Positions 26,750 to 36,066 are shown, numbered from the stretch's first letter. The stretch is 48,969 bases of DNA from Tenacibaculum agarivorans (GCF_001936575.1 NZ_MSMP01000036.1:1-48969), one strand, 5' to 3'. The notes: generated by a model not told the origin, from the letters alone. A program made the numbers and translations.

Positions 26750-27718
26750 CTATTGTTTTTGCCAAACTCTGATGTATTCAATTTCAAAATCAATGCTACC
26801 ATCTCCACCAACTTCCTCTTTACTATTTGGTACACCATGCCAAGGAAATGTTTCTTGATCGAACCATACTCTTACAGGAAAGGTTGTAACGTAGTTCTGT
26901 TTACTTCCATTTCCTCCGTTATTATTTGTAATATCATCATAAGCATTAATAACATCTCTAGGAGCTTCGCTTAATAATTGTCCATCTACATATACCTTTA
27001 TCCCATTTTCACTCCATTCATATCCATAAATATGAAATCCATCCACTACCTTAAATCCTAAATCATGATGTTCCGTATAAGTTGTTCTTCCTTGCCCATC
27101 AGCTGTCCAATCATGAATGGACCACCATAATTCTCTTTCTTTATCTAATTTATGAGGTTGTTTGTGGTCTCCAAACATTTCAAAAAAGTCTAGTTCTGTA
27201 TTGTTTCCAGTAGCCCAAAACGAACTGGTTATTTCAGCATCGGCAGCTTTAGTTTTTACTTCTAAATATCCATACACAAACTCACTCTTAGATATAACGG
27301 CTGCAGTAGTAATATTTTCATATGGATCTCCATTTTTATCAACTTTAGGATTAAAGTTATAATCAGGTTCCCATCGGGTTTCTAGCTTTAGCATACCATC
27401 TTCTACACGAACATTATCTGTAGAAAATTGTGAAGGAGACCTACCTACAAAGTTAGACACATAAACTCCATTTGTTCCTTGTATATGCCATTTATCTTCA
27501 TTTAGTTTATTTCCTTCAAATTCATCACTTATTGAGGTATTTAATACCCAATTTCCAGAATTATTAGGGTCTGTTAAAGGAAATACTTTTGATGTTTGAT
27601 CATCAGTATCACTATTTTGAGAAGGCTTATTGTCATTATTGGTACAACTTATAGTTAATAAGCTGAAAACTAATAGATAACTAATTTTGAATGTAAATAA
27701 GTATCTTTTTTTAAACAT
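26750..27718 (-). CDS. GH16 lipoprotein, furcellaranase/carrageenase-like
   Basis: The 322-residue protein has a lipoprotein signal (FSLLTISC) and one GH16 domain. The catalytic motif is ELDFFE (E175, D177, E180), with the beta-bulge spacing. Surrounding features are FWATGNNT, a WSIHDW loop, YGYEWSENGIKVYVDG and a C-terminal EYIRVWQKQ. It differs clearly from the EIDVVE enzyme at 4006 and has no binding module or T9SS tail. Such short GH16 lipoproteins in carrageenan loci include GH16_13 furcellaranases, which cut hybrid beta/kappa-carrageenan; porphyranase- or agarase-like specificity is the alternative. It heads an operon with a sulfatase and a DUF4380-like protein. Confidence 0.8.
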   Translation of the reverse strand: MFKKRYLFTFKISYLLVFSLLTISCTNNDNKPSQNSDTDDQTSKVFPLTDPNNSGNWVLNTSISDEFEGNKLNEDKWHIQGTNGVYVSNFVGRSPSQFSTDNVRVEDGMLKLETRWEPDYNFNPKVDKNGDPYENITTAAVISKSEFVYGYLEVKTKAADAEITSSFWATGNNTELDFFEMFGDHKQPHKLDKERELWWSIHDWTADGQGRTTYTEHHDLGFKVVDGFHIYGYEWSENGIKVYVDGQLLSEAPRDVINAYDDITNNNGGNGSKQNYVTTFPVRVWFDQETFPWHGVPNSKEEVGGDGSIDFEIEYIRVWQKQ

Positions 27719-27861
27719 TACTTTTGTACTTAATTGAATTTTTTTGGTTTTAATTGTTTAGTAATAAGCTAAATAACAAAATAGAGGTAATGAGTAATAG
27801 TTGTATTTTATCTTCTACTTACATTTATTTATCCTTTTAGCGGTTTCTTAGTGTATAAGTC

Positions 27862-27884
27862 AGATAAAATCAATGAGTTTATCT
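27862..27884. promoter_or_regulatory. Inverted repeat in the GH16 / cytochrome divergent region
   Basis: AGATAAA-N9-TTTATCT is a perfect 7-bp inverted repeat about 45 bases upstream of the cytochrome gene's GTG start. It could be an operator for either divergent gene; this is only structural evidence. Confidence 0.3.
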
Positions 27885-27927
27885 TGTTCATTTTGCTATA
27901 AATTTATCACTTTTAAAGACCTATTTA

Positions 27928-30171
27928 GTGAAACCAATTAAGTACGTATTCTTAGTATTAACATGTTATTGTTTTTTAACTTCATGTAAAGAAGAAAAAC
28001 CATATCAAACAGTTGCTAACCAGCAGAATTCTTTTTCTTATCAAAAAATGACTGATAGTATTTTTTTAGGAGATCAGAAATGTAAAGAATGTCATAAAGA
28101 AGAGTTTAAGGAGTGGAGAGGTTCTCATCATGATAAAGCTATGCAAGTTGCTGATACCAGTACCGTATTGGGAGATTTCAATAACAAAGTTTTTAGTAGC
28201 CAAGGGGTAAAGTCAAGATTTTTTACAAAAGGAAAGGACTTTTATGTAAATACTGAAGGGCCAGACGGAAATTACCATGATTATAAAATCGTGTATGCAT
28301 TTGGAGTTTTTCCATTGCAGCAATACATAGTGAAATTTCCCAATGGTCGTTATCAATGTTTACGAACAGCATGGGACTGCAAAGAAGGAAAATGGTTTGA
28401 TTTGTATCCTGATTTTAAAATTGTAAATTCAGAATGGTTACACTGGTCTAGAGGAGGATTAAACTGGAATACTATGTGTGCCGATTGTCACTCCACGAAT
28501 GTTAGAAAAAATTACTCAGAAGAAACAGATAGTTTTAATACGAAGTTTTCGATCATAAATGTAAGTTGTGAAGCATGTCATGGTCCGGGAAAACAGCATG
28601 TTGATGATGCTACTAGATTAGGGAATAAATATATAGATACAGGTACTATGGTAATGACATCCAACACATCACCGAAAGAATTAGTGAATCAATGTGCACG
28701 TTGTCATATGAGAAGAGAGCAATTTTCTGAAGCTTATGATTATAAAGACACAATGTTAGATCATTATTTTCCTCAGTTGATTGAAGAAGAACGGTACCAT
28801 GCAGACGGACAAATTTTGGATGAGGTGTATGTTTACGGTTCTTTTGTACAAAGCAAAATGTATCAGAATAATATTACGTGTACCAACTGTCATAATGCAC
28901 ATTCATTAGAGTTAAAGTTTGAAGGGAATAAATTATGTGCTCAATGTCATGAACCTCAAAAATATAACACTATACAGCATCATAAGCACCCTTTAAATTC
29001 GAAAGGGTCAAAATGTGTCAACTGCCATATGCCTGGAAAATATTATATGGGGAATGATTTTAGGAGAGATCATAGTTTAAGAGTACCACGTCCAGATTTA
29101 AGTTTACAATATGGCACACCGAATGCCTGTGCTAATTGTCATAAAGATAAAGATAATGAGTGGGCATGGAATTCATTTAAAAAGTTATATGGAGAAGTAG
29201 ATTCTATTCATTTTTCTGAAAAGTTAATCCCAGGAATTCAAGGAAAAGAAGAGGGTCATAAAGGATTATTATCGTTAATAAATAATACAAAACATCCAGA
29301 AATTATTAGAGCTTCAGCAGTTAAAGCTTTAGCTAAATATAATGCAACTATTTTTGTGAAAGAGTATATCGATTTATTAGATGATGATTCTTCATTGGTT
29401 AGAGCAACAAGTATTGATGTTTTGAGTGAAATTAACGATAGTAGTTATATTTCTTATTTCTTACCACTTTTAAAAGATCCGAAAAGAAGTGTTAGAATTA
29501 AAGCTTTTTATGGATTAACCGGACTTCCTAAAAATGAAATTCCAGAAACTTTCAGAACTAATTATGATAATGTTGAAAAAGAGTTTTGGAAGCATATAAA
29601 TACAAATTCAGATTTTGTAGGAGGAAGAATTAAAAAAGCAAATTATTTCCTTAAAAAAGGAGATCTTCAAAAAGGAATAGAAGGGTATGCTAATGCTCTT
29701 AAAATAGATGAACTTAATAATAGTGTACGTTTAACTCTAGCCAATTTATATTATCAAAATAAAGATTTTATTAAGTCAGAAAGTTTATTCAGAAAAGTCA
29801 TAGAGTTAGAGCCTGATTACGGACCTGTGTATTATTCGTTAGCCTTACTGTTAGCTGAGCAGAATAGAATAGACGAGGCAATTATACAGTTGAAAAAAGC
29901 ACAGGGTAAAATGCCTGAAAATATACGTGTGTATTATAATCTAAGCTTGCTATATAATAAAAAAGGGGATGTTGTAAATGCTGAAAAAATTCTTTATCAG
30001 GGTTTAAAAATTGAAAATGATAATGAAAGTTTATTATATGCTCTTGCATATCAGTTTTACACTACAGGAAAGTATGAGCAATCAAAAAACGTAATCAATA
30101 AGTTAATAAAAGAACATCCTGAAACTCCACAATATGTAAGGTTTTTAGAGCAATTACAGACTGTACAATAA
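27928..30171 (+). CDS. Octaheme c-type cytochrome with HEAT and TPR repeats, lipoprotein
   Basis: The 747-residue protein has a lipoprotein signal (CFLTSC, Cys20) and eight CXXCH heme-binding motifs at C52, C184, C214, C256, C318, C337, C363 and C401. HEAT-like repeats (about 445-515) and four or more C-terminal TPRs (about 565-740) follow. This multiheme-TPR architecture occurs in marine Bacteroidota and Planctomycetes, mostly without assigned function; electron transfer with TPR-mediated partner binding is the natural reading. It begins with GTG and is transcribed away from the GH16 operon. Its stop is only 3 bases from the convergent galM stop. It may be a passenger in the locus rather than part of carrageenan use. 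Confidence 0.85.
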   Translation: MKPIKYVFLVLTCYCFLTSCKEEKPYQTVANQQNSFSYQKMTDSIFLGDQKCKECHKEEFKEWRGSHHDKAMQVADTSTVLGDFNNKVFSSQGVKSRFFTKGKDFYVNTEGPDGNYHDYKIVYAFGVFPLQQYIVKFPNGRYQCLRTAWDCKEGKWFDLYPDFKIVNSEWLHWSRGGLNWNTMCADCHSTNVRKNYSEETDSFNTKFSIINVSCEACHGPGKQHVDDATRLGNKYIDTGTMVMTSNTSPKELVNQCARCHMRREQFSEAYDYKDTMLDHYFPQLIEEERYHADGQILDEVYVYGSFVQSKMYQNNITCTNCHNAHSLELKFEGNKLCAQCHEPQKYNTIQHHKHPLNSKGSKCVNCHMPGKYYMGNDFRRDHSLRVPRPDLSLQYGTPNACANCHKDKDNEWAWNSFKKLYGEVDSIHFSEKLIPGIQGKEEGHKGLLSLINNTKHPEIIRASAVKALAKYNATIFVKEYIDLLDDDSSLVRATSIDVLSEINDSSYISYFLPLLKDPKRSVRIKAFYGLTGLPKNEIPETFRTNYDNVEKEFWKHINTNSDFVGGRIKKANYFLKKGDLQKGIEGYANALKIDELNNSVRLTLANLYYQNKDFIKSESLFRKVIELEPDYGPVYYSLALLLAEQNRIDEAIIQLKKAQGKMPENIRVYYNLSLLYNKKGDVVNAEKILYQGLKIENDNESLLYALAYQFYTTGKYEQSKNVINKLIKEHPETPQYVRFLEQLQTVQ

Positions 30172-30174
30172 AGC

Positions 30175-31152
30175 CTACTCTAATGTTGAAAATTTAAATA
30201 TGGATTGATTTGTATACGTTTTTTCGGGTGTTAGTAGAGTAGAAGGGAAGTGTGAATTACTAGGTGTATCAGGGTAATGTTGAGTTTCAAAACAAATAGC
30301 AGGATAATCCGTATAGTTTACTCCTTCTTTAAAAGTTAAGCCTTGAAATCTTTTTGGGGTATAGACAACTACAGCAGGTTGATTAGTGAATACTTTCATA
30401 GCAATACCTGATGTTTCAGCGCTTATTTCTGCTTTAAGTTCATTTTCATTTAAAATAAAAGTATCATCTAAACCTTCGAATGAATCGTTTTCAATTTTAA
30501 TTTTTTTATTGAATTCACAATGACTTCCTTCCACTGTTTTTTTCTTTCCAGTTGGTATGAGATCTTTACTCACTTCTAAATAATAATTACTATCAATAAA
30601 TAATTCATGATCCAAAATAGAGTTTTGTCCGTTCAAGTTAAAGTACGCATGATTAGTTAAGTTTACATGTGTAGTTTGATCGGTAGTTGCAGTATAAGTA
30701 ATGCAAAGTTCATTAGTATCAGTAAGCATGTAAGTAACGCTAACATTTAGATTTCCAGGGTAGCCTTCTTCTAAATGTTTGCTTAGATATGATAATGTAA
30801 TAGATGGATTATTTCCTCCTTTTAGGTGTTCTAGGGTCCAATTTTTTTTATCAAAACCATTTTTACCACCATGTAAGTGAATTCCATTATCATGGTGAAT
30901 TGGATACTTCTCACCTCCAAAATCTAGAGTTTTCTTAGAAATTCTACCTGCGTATCTACCTACTGTGGCTCCTAAGTATAGGTTATTTTTTAAATACTCT
31001 TCTGAAGTATAATCGACACTAGAGTTAAGACCAACAACAACATTAACAAATTTGTTGTTCTTATCAAGAACTTTCAAGCTTATTATAGTAGCTCCCAAAG
31101 TGCTAATTTCTAGTTCAAGATTATTTTTGTTTTTTAAAGTATAAATATTCAT
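30175..31152 (-). CDS. galM: Aldose 1-epimerase (galactose mutarotase)
   Basis: The 325-residue cytoplasmic protein shows the mutarotase signature: NHAYFNLNG with its conserved His, GRYAGRI, HLHGGKNGFDKK, and a C-terminal FETQHYPDTPN-like motif (CFETQHYPDTPS, containing the base Glu). It interconverts alpha and beta galactose, feeding GalK. It is the last gene of the minus-strand dau/gal operon, 27 bases after lacI. No hairpin terminator is visible before the convergent cytochrome gene. Confidence 0.9.
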   Translation of the reverse strand: MNIYTLKNKNNLELEISTLGATIISLKVLDKNNKFVNVVVGLNSSVDYTSEEYLKNNLYLGATVGRYAGRISKKTLDFGGEKYPIHHDNGIHLHGGKNGFDKKNWTLEHLKGGNNPSITLSYLSKHLEEGYPGNLNVSVTYMLTDTNELCITYTATTDQTTHVNLTNHAYFNLNGQNSILDHELFIDSNYYLEVSKDLIPTGKKKTVEGSHCEFNKKIKIENDSFEGLDDTFILNENELKAEISAETSGIAMKVFTNQPAVVVYTPKRFQGLTFKEGVNYTDYPAICFETQHYPDTPSNSHFPSTLLTPEKTYTNQSIFKFSTLE

Positions 31153-31179
31153 AATTAATATTGAAAAGTCATATGTTTA

Positions 31180-32184
31180 TTAATAGGTAGATGCTCTCTT
31201 AACCAGTTCAGTTTCTATAACTATGTCTTTTATTCCTCTATCATTATTTTGAATACGTTTTAGTAAAGTTTTAAAAGCGAGCTTTCCCATTTCTTCAGGT
31301 TTTTGATTAATAGTAGTTAAGGAAGGTAAAGTGTATTTTGGAATAGCCCCATCTGTAAATCCAATTACAGCAATGTCATTAGGTACATGTAAACCCTTTT
31401 TTTGAATGATATTTATAGCACAAATAGCTGAAAGTTGGTCAGCAGTAATTAATCCATCAATTTTGTTATGTTGTAAGGCAGTACCTAATATACTTTCAAA
31501 TTTTTCATAGTCAGAGATGTTAATCAAATTAGGAGATGCGGATAACTCATCTTTAAGTGCTTTACAATATCCTTTGGTTCTTAATTCTCCTACACTTGTA
31601 TTAGCAATGGTAGATAGAAAAGCAATATGTTTACAATTCGTTTTTACAAGATATTTAACAGCATCATATGTAGCTTCAAAATCATTAACAGTAATTTTAT
31701 CACATGTAATTTCTTCTGATACTCGATCGAACATTACCAAAGGGAAATTACGATTGGTTAAGTTTTTAAAATGATCAAAGTTGTTTTTATTTTGAGTTTC
31801 TTCTGCAAGAGATATCAATATACCATCAACACTTCCATTTAGTAAAAAAGATACAGAATCAGCTTCTTTCGTTAATACATCATTAGATAAGCAAATAATG
31901 AGTTTATAATTTAATTTATTGGCCTCACGCTCGATAGCATGAATAATTTTAGCAAAAAAGTCATCCAATACATTCGGTACTATTACACCTATTCTTTTAG
32001 TTACATTAGACTTTAAGCTTCTAGCAACATCGTTAGGAATATAGTTTAAGCTTTCTGCTAGTTCTTTTACTTTTTTTGTAGTTTCTTCACTAATCTCGTA
32101 GCTGTTGTTTAACGCTTTAGAAACTGTTGATATGGAAACGTTTAAAATTTTTGCTATGTCTTTTAAAGTAACAGTGCTTTTCAT
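31180..32184 (-). CDS. LacI-family transcriptional regulator
   Basis: The 334-residue protein has an N-terminal LacI HTH (VTLKDIAKILNVSISTVSKA) with the hinge-helix segment NDVARSLKS, then a periplasmic-binding-protein-like ligand domain (IGVIVPN, DGILISLAEE, DQLSAICAINII, AVIGFTDG). It is encoded inside the galactose operon, between galT and galM. It is a natural candidate to sense galactose or an anhydrogalactose intermediate and to bind CG-centred palindromes such as the one before the GH82 gene. Target and ligand are inference. Confidence 0.9.
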   Translation of the reverse strand: MKSTVTLKDIAKILNVSISTVSKALNNSYEISEETTKKVKELAESLNYIPNDVARSLKSNVTKRIGVIVPNVLDDFFAKIIHAIEREANKLNYKLIICLSNDVLTKEADSVSFLLNGSVDGILISLAEETQNKNNFDHFKNLTNRNFPLVMFDRVSEEITCDKITVNDFEATYDAVKYLVKTNCKHIAFLSTIANTSVGELRTKGYCKALKDELSASPNLINISDYEKFESILGTALQHNKIDGLITADQLSAICAINIIQKKGLHVPNDIAVIGFTDGAIPKYTLPSLTTINQKPEEMGKLAFKTLLKRIQNNDRGIKDIVIETELVKRASTY

Positions 32185-32190
32185 TATAAA

Positions 32191-33222
32191 TTAGGTGATA
32201 CTATAATGTTTTAGATCTAATTTTTTTAATGTATCGGCGGCTTGTTCTGCTGTAATATCTCGTTGAGCATTAGCAAACATTTCATATCCAACCATAAACT
32301 TTTTTACTTCAGCAGATCGTAAAAGCGGAGGATAAAAAGACATATGAAAATGCCATTCAGGATGTTCTACATCTGTTGGACTTTGGTGTATTCCTGAGGA
32401 ATACGGGAAAGAAGTTTGAAAAAGATTATCGTATTTAATAGTTAATAGTTTAATGATTTCAGCAAAAGCCCTTTTTTCTTCACTGTTTAATTGACCAATG
32501 TGTTGGTAATGCTTTAGTGGAATAATCATAGTTTCATAAGGCCAAACAGCCCAAAAAGGTACCAAAGCAACAAAATGATTATTCTTTAAAATGATACGTT
32601 CATCTAAATCTAACTCTTGCTGTACATAAGTTTGTAATAAGCTTTTTTGATGTTCATTCCAATATTTTTTTTGATGTTTTTGTTTTTGTAAAACAACTTC
32701 AGGAATGGATTTTTGAGCCCAAATCTGTCCATGAGGATGTGGATTACTACATCCCATAATTGCGCCCTTATTTTCAAATATTTGAACATGGTTAATGTTC
32801 GTTTTTTGTCCTAGTTCATCATACTCTTGTTGCCATAAATTGATAACTTCAGTAATGTTTTCTATCGACATTAAAGGTAAAGTCAATGAATGATCAGGTG
32901 AAAAGCAAATGACTTTGCATATCCCTTCTTCAGTTTCAGCTTTTAATAAACCATCGGTATACGTTTCATGTGTTTGATCTTCTAGTAAAGCCGCAAAATC
33001 ATTAGTAAAACTATAAGTGCTTTCGTAATTTGGATTAGTAACTCCGCTAGCCCTTGTGTTTCCTGGGCATAAATAACAATCAGGATCATAAGGTACTTTT
33101 TCAGGTACTACAGGTTTGTCCTTTTTTCCTTGCCAAGGTCGTTTCGTTCTATGAGGAGAAACTAAAATCCATTCCCCTGTTAAAATATTATAGCGTCTAT
33201 GCGATTTTGAGTTAAAAGCCAT
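32191..33222 (-). CDS. galT: Galactose-1-phosphate uridylyltransferase
   Basis: The 343-residue protein has the catalytic HPH motif in CSNPHPHGQIW, the N-terminal CYLCPGN zinc-site motif, and EWHFHMSFYPP near the C-terminus. It transfers UMP from UDP-glucose to galactose-1-phosphate in the Leloir pathway. It lies 2 bases after galK and 6 bases before lacI, so it is cotranscribed. Its length is normal for the family. Confidence 0.95.
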   Translation of the reverse strand: MAFNSKSHRRYNILTGEWILVSPHRTKRPWQGKKDKPVVPEKVPYDPDCYLCPGNTRASGVTNPNYESTYSFTNDFAALLEDQTHETYTDGLLKAETEEGICKVICFSPDHSLTLPLMSIENITEVINLWQQEYDELGQKTNINHVQIFENKGAIMGCSNPHPHGQIWAQKSIPEVVLQKQKHQKKYWNEHQKSLLQTYVQQELDLDERIILKNNHFVALVPFWAVWPYETMIIPLKHYQHIGQLNSEEKRAFAEIIKLLTIKYDNLFQTSFPYSSGIHQSPTDVEHPEWHFHMSFYPPLLRSAEVKKFMVGYEMFANAQRDITAEQAADTLKKLDLKHYSIT

Positions 33223-33224
33223 GA

Positions 33225-34352
33225 TTATATTTTTGAAACTCCGTTGCTTATTGCTACGGTAATTAGTGTTAGGTTAATGTTGAACTTTTCTTGATATGCA
33301 GGAGTGATATTGTTAATAAATTCTTTACAATAGTCTTTATGAATAATATTAATAGTACAGCCTCCAAAACCACCTCCCATCATTCTAGCACCAACCACAT
33401 AATCTAGGTTATGAGTAAAGTCAACTAAAAAGTCTAACTCTTTACAACTTACTTCAAATAAGTTGGTTAAGCCTCTGTGTGATTTGTATAACCATTCGCC
33501 AAAGCTTTTGATGTCTTTGTTTTTAAGACATTCAACAGCATAAAGTGTTCGTCTGTTTTCTTTCGTAATATATAACGCTCTATTAAAAATTTTTTGAGGT
33601 AAAATATTTTCAAACTCCTGAATAATTTCCGGAGTTACCTGAGCCAGTAAAGTATATTGAGGGTATTTTTTATTGATGGCTTCTAAAGCAGTGTTACACT
33701 CATCCCGTCTTACATTATATTCACTAGTAGCTAAGTTATGAGAAACATTTGTATTTAATAAAATAATACGATAATCACCAAAATCAGCAGGTATTAATTG
33801 ATGATCAAGAGTCTCGCAATTTAATAAGAGTAAATGATTTTCTGTACCTTTAACTACAGCAAATTGATCCATGATTCCACATTTAGTTCCCACAAATGTG
33901 TGTTCAGCATCTTTAGACACTGTAATAATTTCCAGATCTGTAAGTCCAATATCAAAAAGTTCATTTAAGCCTTTAGCAACGCCACATTCTAATGCTGCAG
34001 AAGAACTCACACCAGAACCTAAAGGTAGATTGCTATGAATGGTACAATCAAACCCTTTTATAATATTAGGTTTTAATACGTTGATATGAAAAATAACACC
34101 TATAATATAATTATGCCATTCAACATCACTTCTCTTTAGTTCATTCAGTTTAATTTCAAAATGATTTTTAAAATTTTCAGAATATACTGTACAGGTATTT
34201 GTATTGTTTTTAGAAAAACGTAGTGTGATTTTTTTATCAATAGCAGCAGGAAGCACATGGCCACCACTATAATCAACATGTTCTCCGATAAGGTTAATTC
34301 TTCCAGGAGATTCAATAACTACATCATATTTTTTCCTAGGATTCATATTCAT
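33225..34352 (-). CDS. galK: Galactokinase
   Basis: The 375-residue protein is a GHMP kinase with the galactokinase signature GRINLIGEHVDYSGG, the ATP-binding PLGSGVSSSAALE motif, and MGGGFGGCTI near the C-terminus. It phosphorylates D-galactose freed from carrageenan. Its start overlaps the dauD stop by 4 bases, and galT begins 2 bases after its stop, so translation is coupled on both sides. Confidence 0.95.
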   Translation of the reverse strand: MNMNPRKKYDVVIESPGRINLIGEHVDYSGGHVLPAAIDKKITLRFSKNNTNTCTVYSENFKNHFEIKLNELKRSDVEWHNYIIGVIFHINVLKPNIIKGFDCTIHSNLPLGSGVSSSAALECGVAKGLNELFDIGLTDLEIITVSKDAEHTFVGTKCGIMDQFAVVKGTENHLLLLNCETLDHQLIPADFGDYRIILLNTNVSHNLATSEYNVRRDECNTALEAINKKYPQYTLLAQVTPEIIQEFENILPQKIFNRALYITKENRRTLYAVECLKNKDIKSFGEWLYKSHRGLTNLFEVSCKELDFLVDFTHNLDYVVGARMMGGGFGGCTINIIHKDYCKEFINNITPAYQEKFNINLTLITVAISNGVSKI

Positions 34353-34999
34353 GTTGTAAAATCTTGAATTTGTTGTTTGATTTGTATAAAATGTTCTTTT
34401 AAAGCAGTAAAGTTTTTTGATTCTACATATTGCTTGTGAAGTAGAGAACTCCCCATACCAACACCAATAGCACCAACTTTAAAAAAAGAAGCTATATTTT
34501 CTTTAGATACACCACCAGTAGGTAATAGTTTTATTTCATTAAGAGGAGCTAAAACATCCTTAATATATTTCGGTCCTAATTGAGTTGCAGGAAATACTTT
34601 TACTGCTGAAGCACCTAAAGACCATGCTTTATGTATTTCTGAAGGAGTATAAGCTCCAGGGAAAATGGGAATATTTTTAGCTACGCAATATTGTATAACT
34701 TCTTCATCTATTATTGGAGTAACAATAAATTGTGCACCAGATGCTATGGCTGTTTCACAATCATTTATAGTGCAAACAGTTCCTGCCCCTACATTTAGTG
34801 TTGGAAATTGATTTCGAAGCTCACTAATGAGTTGAGTAGCGCCATCAGTATTCATAGTAACTTCCAAAGTATATAATTCAGCTTCTAAAAAGGTTTTAGC
34901 AATATCCAGTGTGTTTTCTTTTGTTAGCCCTCTAATGATTCCTACTATAGGCGCATTATTAAACAAAGACCAAGAGAAAGGTGTATTAATTTGTGTCAT
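34349..34999 (-). CDS. dauD: 2-keto-3-deoxy-6-phosphogalactonate aldolase
   Basis: The 216-residue protein is a KDPG/KDPGal class I aldolase: GIIRGLT at the N-terminus, LEVTMNTDGA with the catalytic Glu, GAGTVCT, and the Schiff-base Lys in VKVFPATQLG. With the kinase next to it, it yields pyruvate and glyceraldehyde-3-phosphate from 2-keto-3-deoxygalactonate, the end of 3,6-anhydro-D-galactose catabolism. It overlaps the kinase gene by 14 bases and galK by 4. The 6-phosphogluconate form of the substrate is possible, but the partner kinase favours the galacto form. Confidence 0.85.
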   Translation of the reverse strand: MTQINTPFSWSLFNNAPIVGIIRGLTKENTLDIAKTFLEAELYTLEVTMNTDGATQLISELRNQFPTLNVGAGTVCTINDCETAIASGAQFIVTPIIDEEVIQYCVAKNIPIFPGAYTPSEIHKAWSLGASAVKVFPATQLGPKYIKDVLAPLNEIKLLPTGGVSKENIASFFKVGAIGVGMGSSLLHKQYVESKNFTALKEHFIQIKQQIQDFTT

Positions 35000-35936
35000 G
35001 TAATGAAAGTATTTTTTTCTGTCCTACTAACAGTGCACTTTTTAAAGCTAAGTCATTTAGTAGTACAAGTTGTTTTTTAGAGATTATCATTTCCAAAGCA
35101 GTTCTATACATCTCAAAAATAGGATTAGATGCAGCTAAAAATACTGTAGTAGAGGTATGCTGTAAGTAACTAAGTTCGTCACCTATTAACAAACCACTTA
35201 GGAAATAATAATTGTCTTCTTTGTTTTTGTTTCCTAAAACATCGTTAACTCGAACGCTAAATAAATTAGCAGATAATTCATTTTTAATGCCGATTGTAAC
35301 TCCTTCTTTAAAAGCTTGAACTTTTTCAATACTCCAAGAGTTATTAATAACAGAGTTGACCAGAATACTATTACTAGAAATTACTTCGAATAGTTCGCCA
35401 GTCATAAAGTTTTTAAGGTTGGTAAATAGACTGTTTGAAAAAGTGATATGTTTACTGTGAGTACCCGGTAATAAGAGGATCCCATTCTTAAATTTGTTAA
35501 GGTGATTAGCTAAACCTATGGCTTGAATTTCCTCACCTCGCATCATTCCAGATGTGTTTTTTACTCCAGAAATTAGAATGATTTTTAATCTATTGTCAGT
35601 TTCTATATATTCTGAGTTAAGATTACTTCCGTTCATATTAAAAGGGAAGTTGGCGTAAGGAAGATTTTTTAATCCGATATTGGATGAAGCCATTCCGGCA
35701 ATTACAATAACATGATTTTGATATTTTTGTGGAAGTTTTAAAACCTCTTTTTTTAAGTGATTAGAAAAAAAATCAAATTGAGTTATTGATGTTGTAGTTT
35801 TATATAAATCGAACAAATCTCTAATCCCCAAATTAGAAGTTCTTTCTTCAATAACAGATAAAGTTTGGGTTTCTATTACACGTAATCTGAAGTTAGTAGT
35901 TCCCCAGTCACAGCTTATAAAATATGTTGAAGTCAT
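34986..35936 (-). CDS. dauC: 2-keto-3-deoxygalactonate kinase (DgoK family)
   Basis: The 316-residue protein belongs to the DgoK family: ISCDWGTTNFRLRV phosphate-binding start, MRGEEIQ, LLPGTHSKHITF and FMTGELFEV. It phosphorylates 2-keto-3-deoxy-D-galactonate. It is the first gene of the minus-strand operon dauC-dauD-galK-galT-lacI-galM, which joins the anhydrogalactose and galactose branches in one transcript. The upstream divergent region of 284 bases separates it from a sulfatase gene. Confidence 0.88.
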   Translation of the reverse strand: MTSTYFISCDWGTTNFRLRVIETQTLSVIEERTSNLGIRDLFDLYKTTTSITQFDFFSNHLKKEVLKLPQKYQNHVIVIAGMASSNIGLKNLPYANFPFNMNGSNLNSEYIETDNRLKIILISGVKNTSGMMRGEEIQAIGLANHLNKFKNGILLLPGTHSKHITFSNSLFTNLKNFMTGELFEVISSNSILVNSVINNSWSIEKVQAFKEGVTIGIKNELSANLFSVRVNDVLGNKNKEDNYYFLSGLLIGDELSYLQHTSTTVFLAASNPIFEMYRTALEMIISKKQLVLLNDLALKSALLVGQKKILSLHDTN

Positions 35937-36047
35937 ATATATTCAAGATTATGTTAGGGGATTATGTGTATAAGCATAAGACTTAAAAATCATATAAAAA
36001 TGGTTAAGTATAACCTTAACAAAGCAATAAAAAATGTAGTAAGAAAT

Positions 36048-36066
36048 AGAGGTTTAAATTACCTCT
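36048..36066. promoter_or_regulatory. Inverted repeat in the dauC / sulfatase divergent region
   Basis: AGAGGT-N7-ACCTCT is a perfect 6-bp inverted repeat midway in the divergent region, with A/T-rich flanks that partly extend it. It could be an operator or a leader hairpin of the dau/gal operon. Another short symmetric patch, GGTTA-AGTA-TAACC, lies at 36002-36015. Confidence 0.3.
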
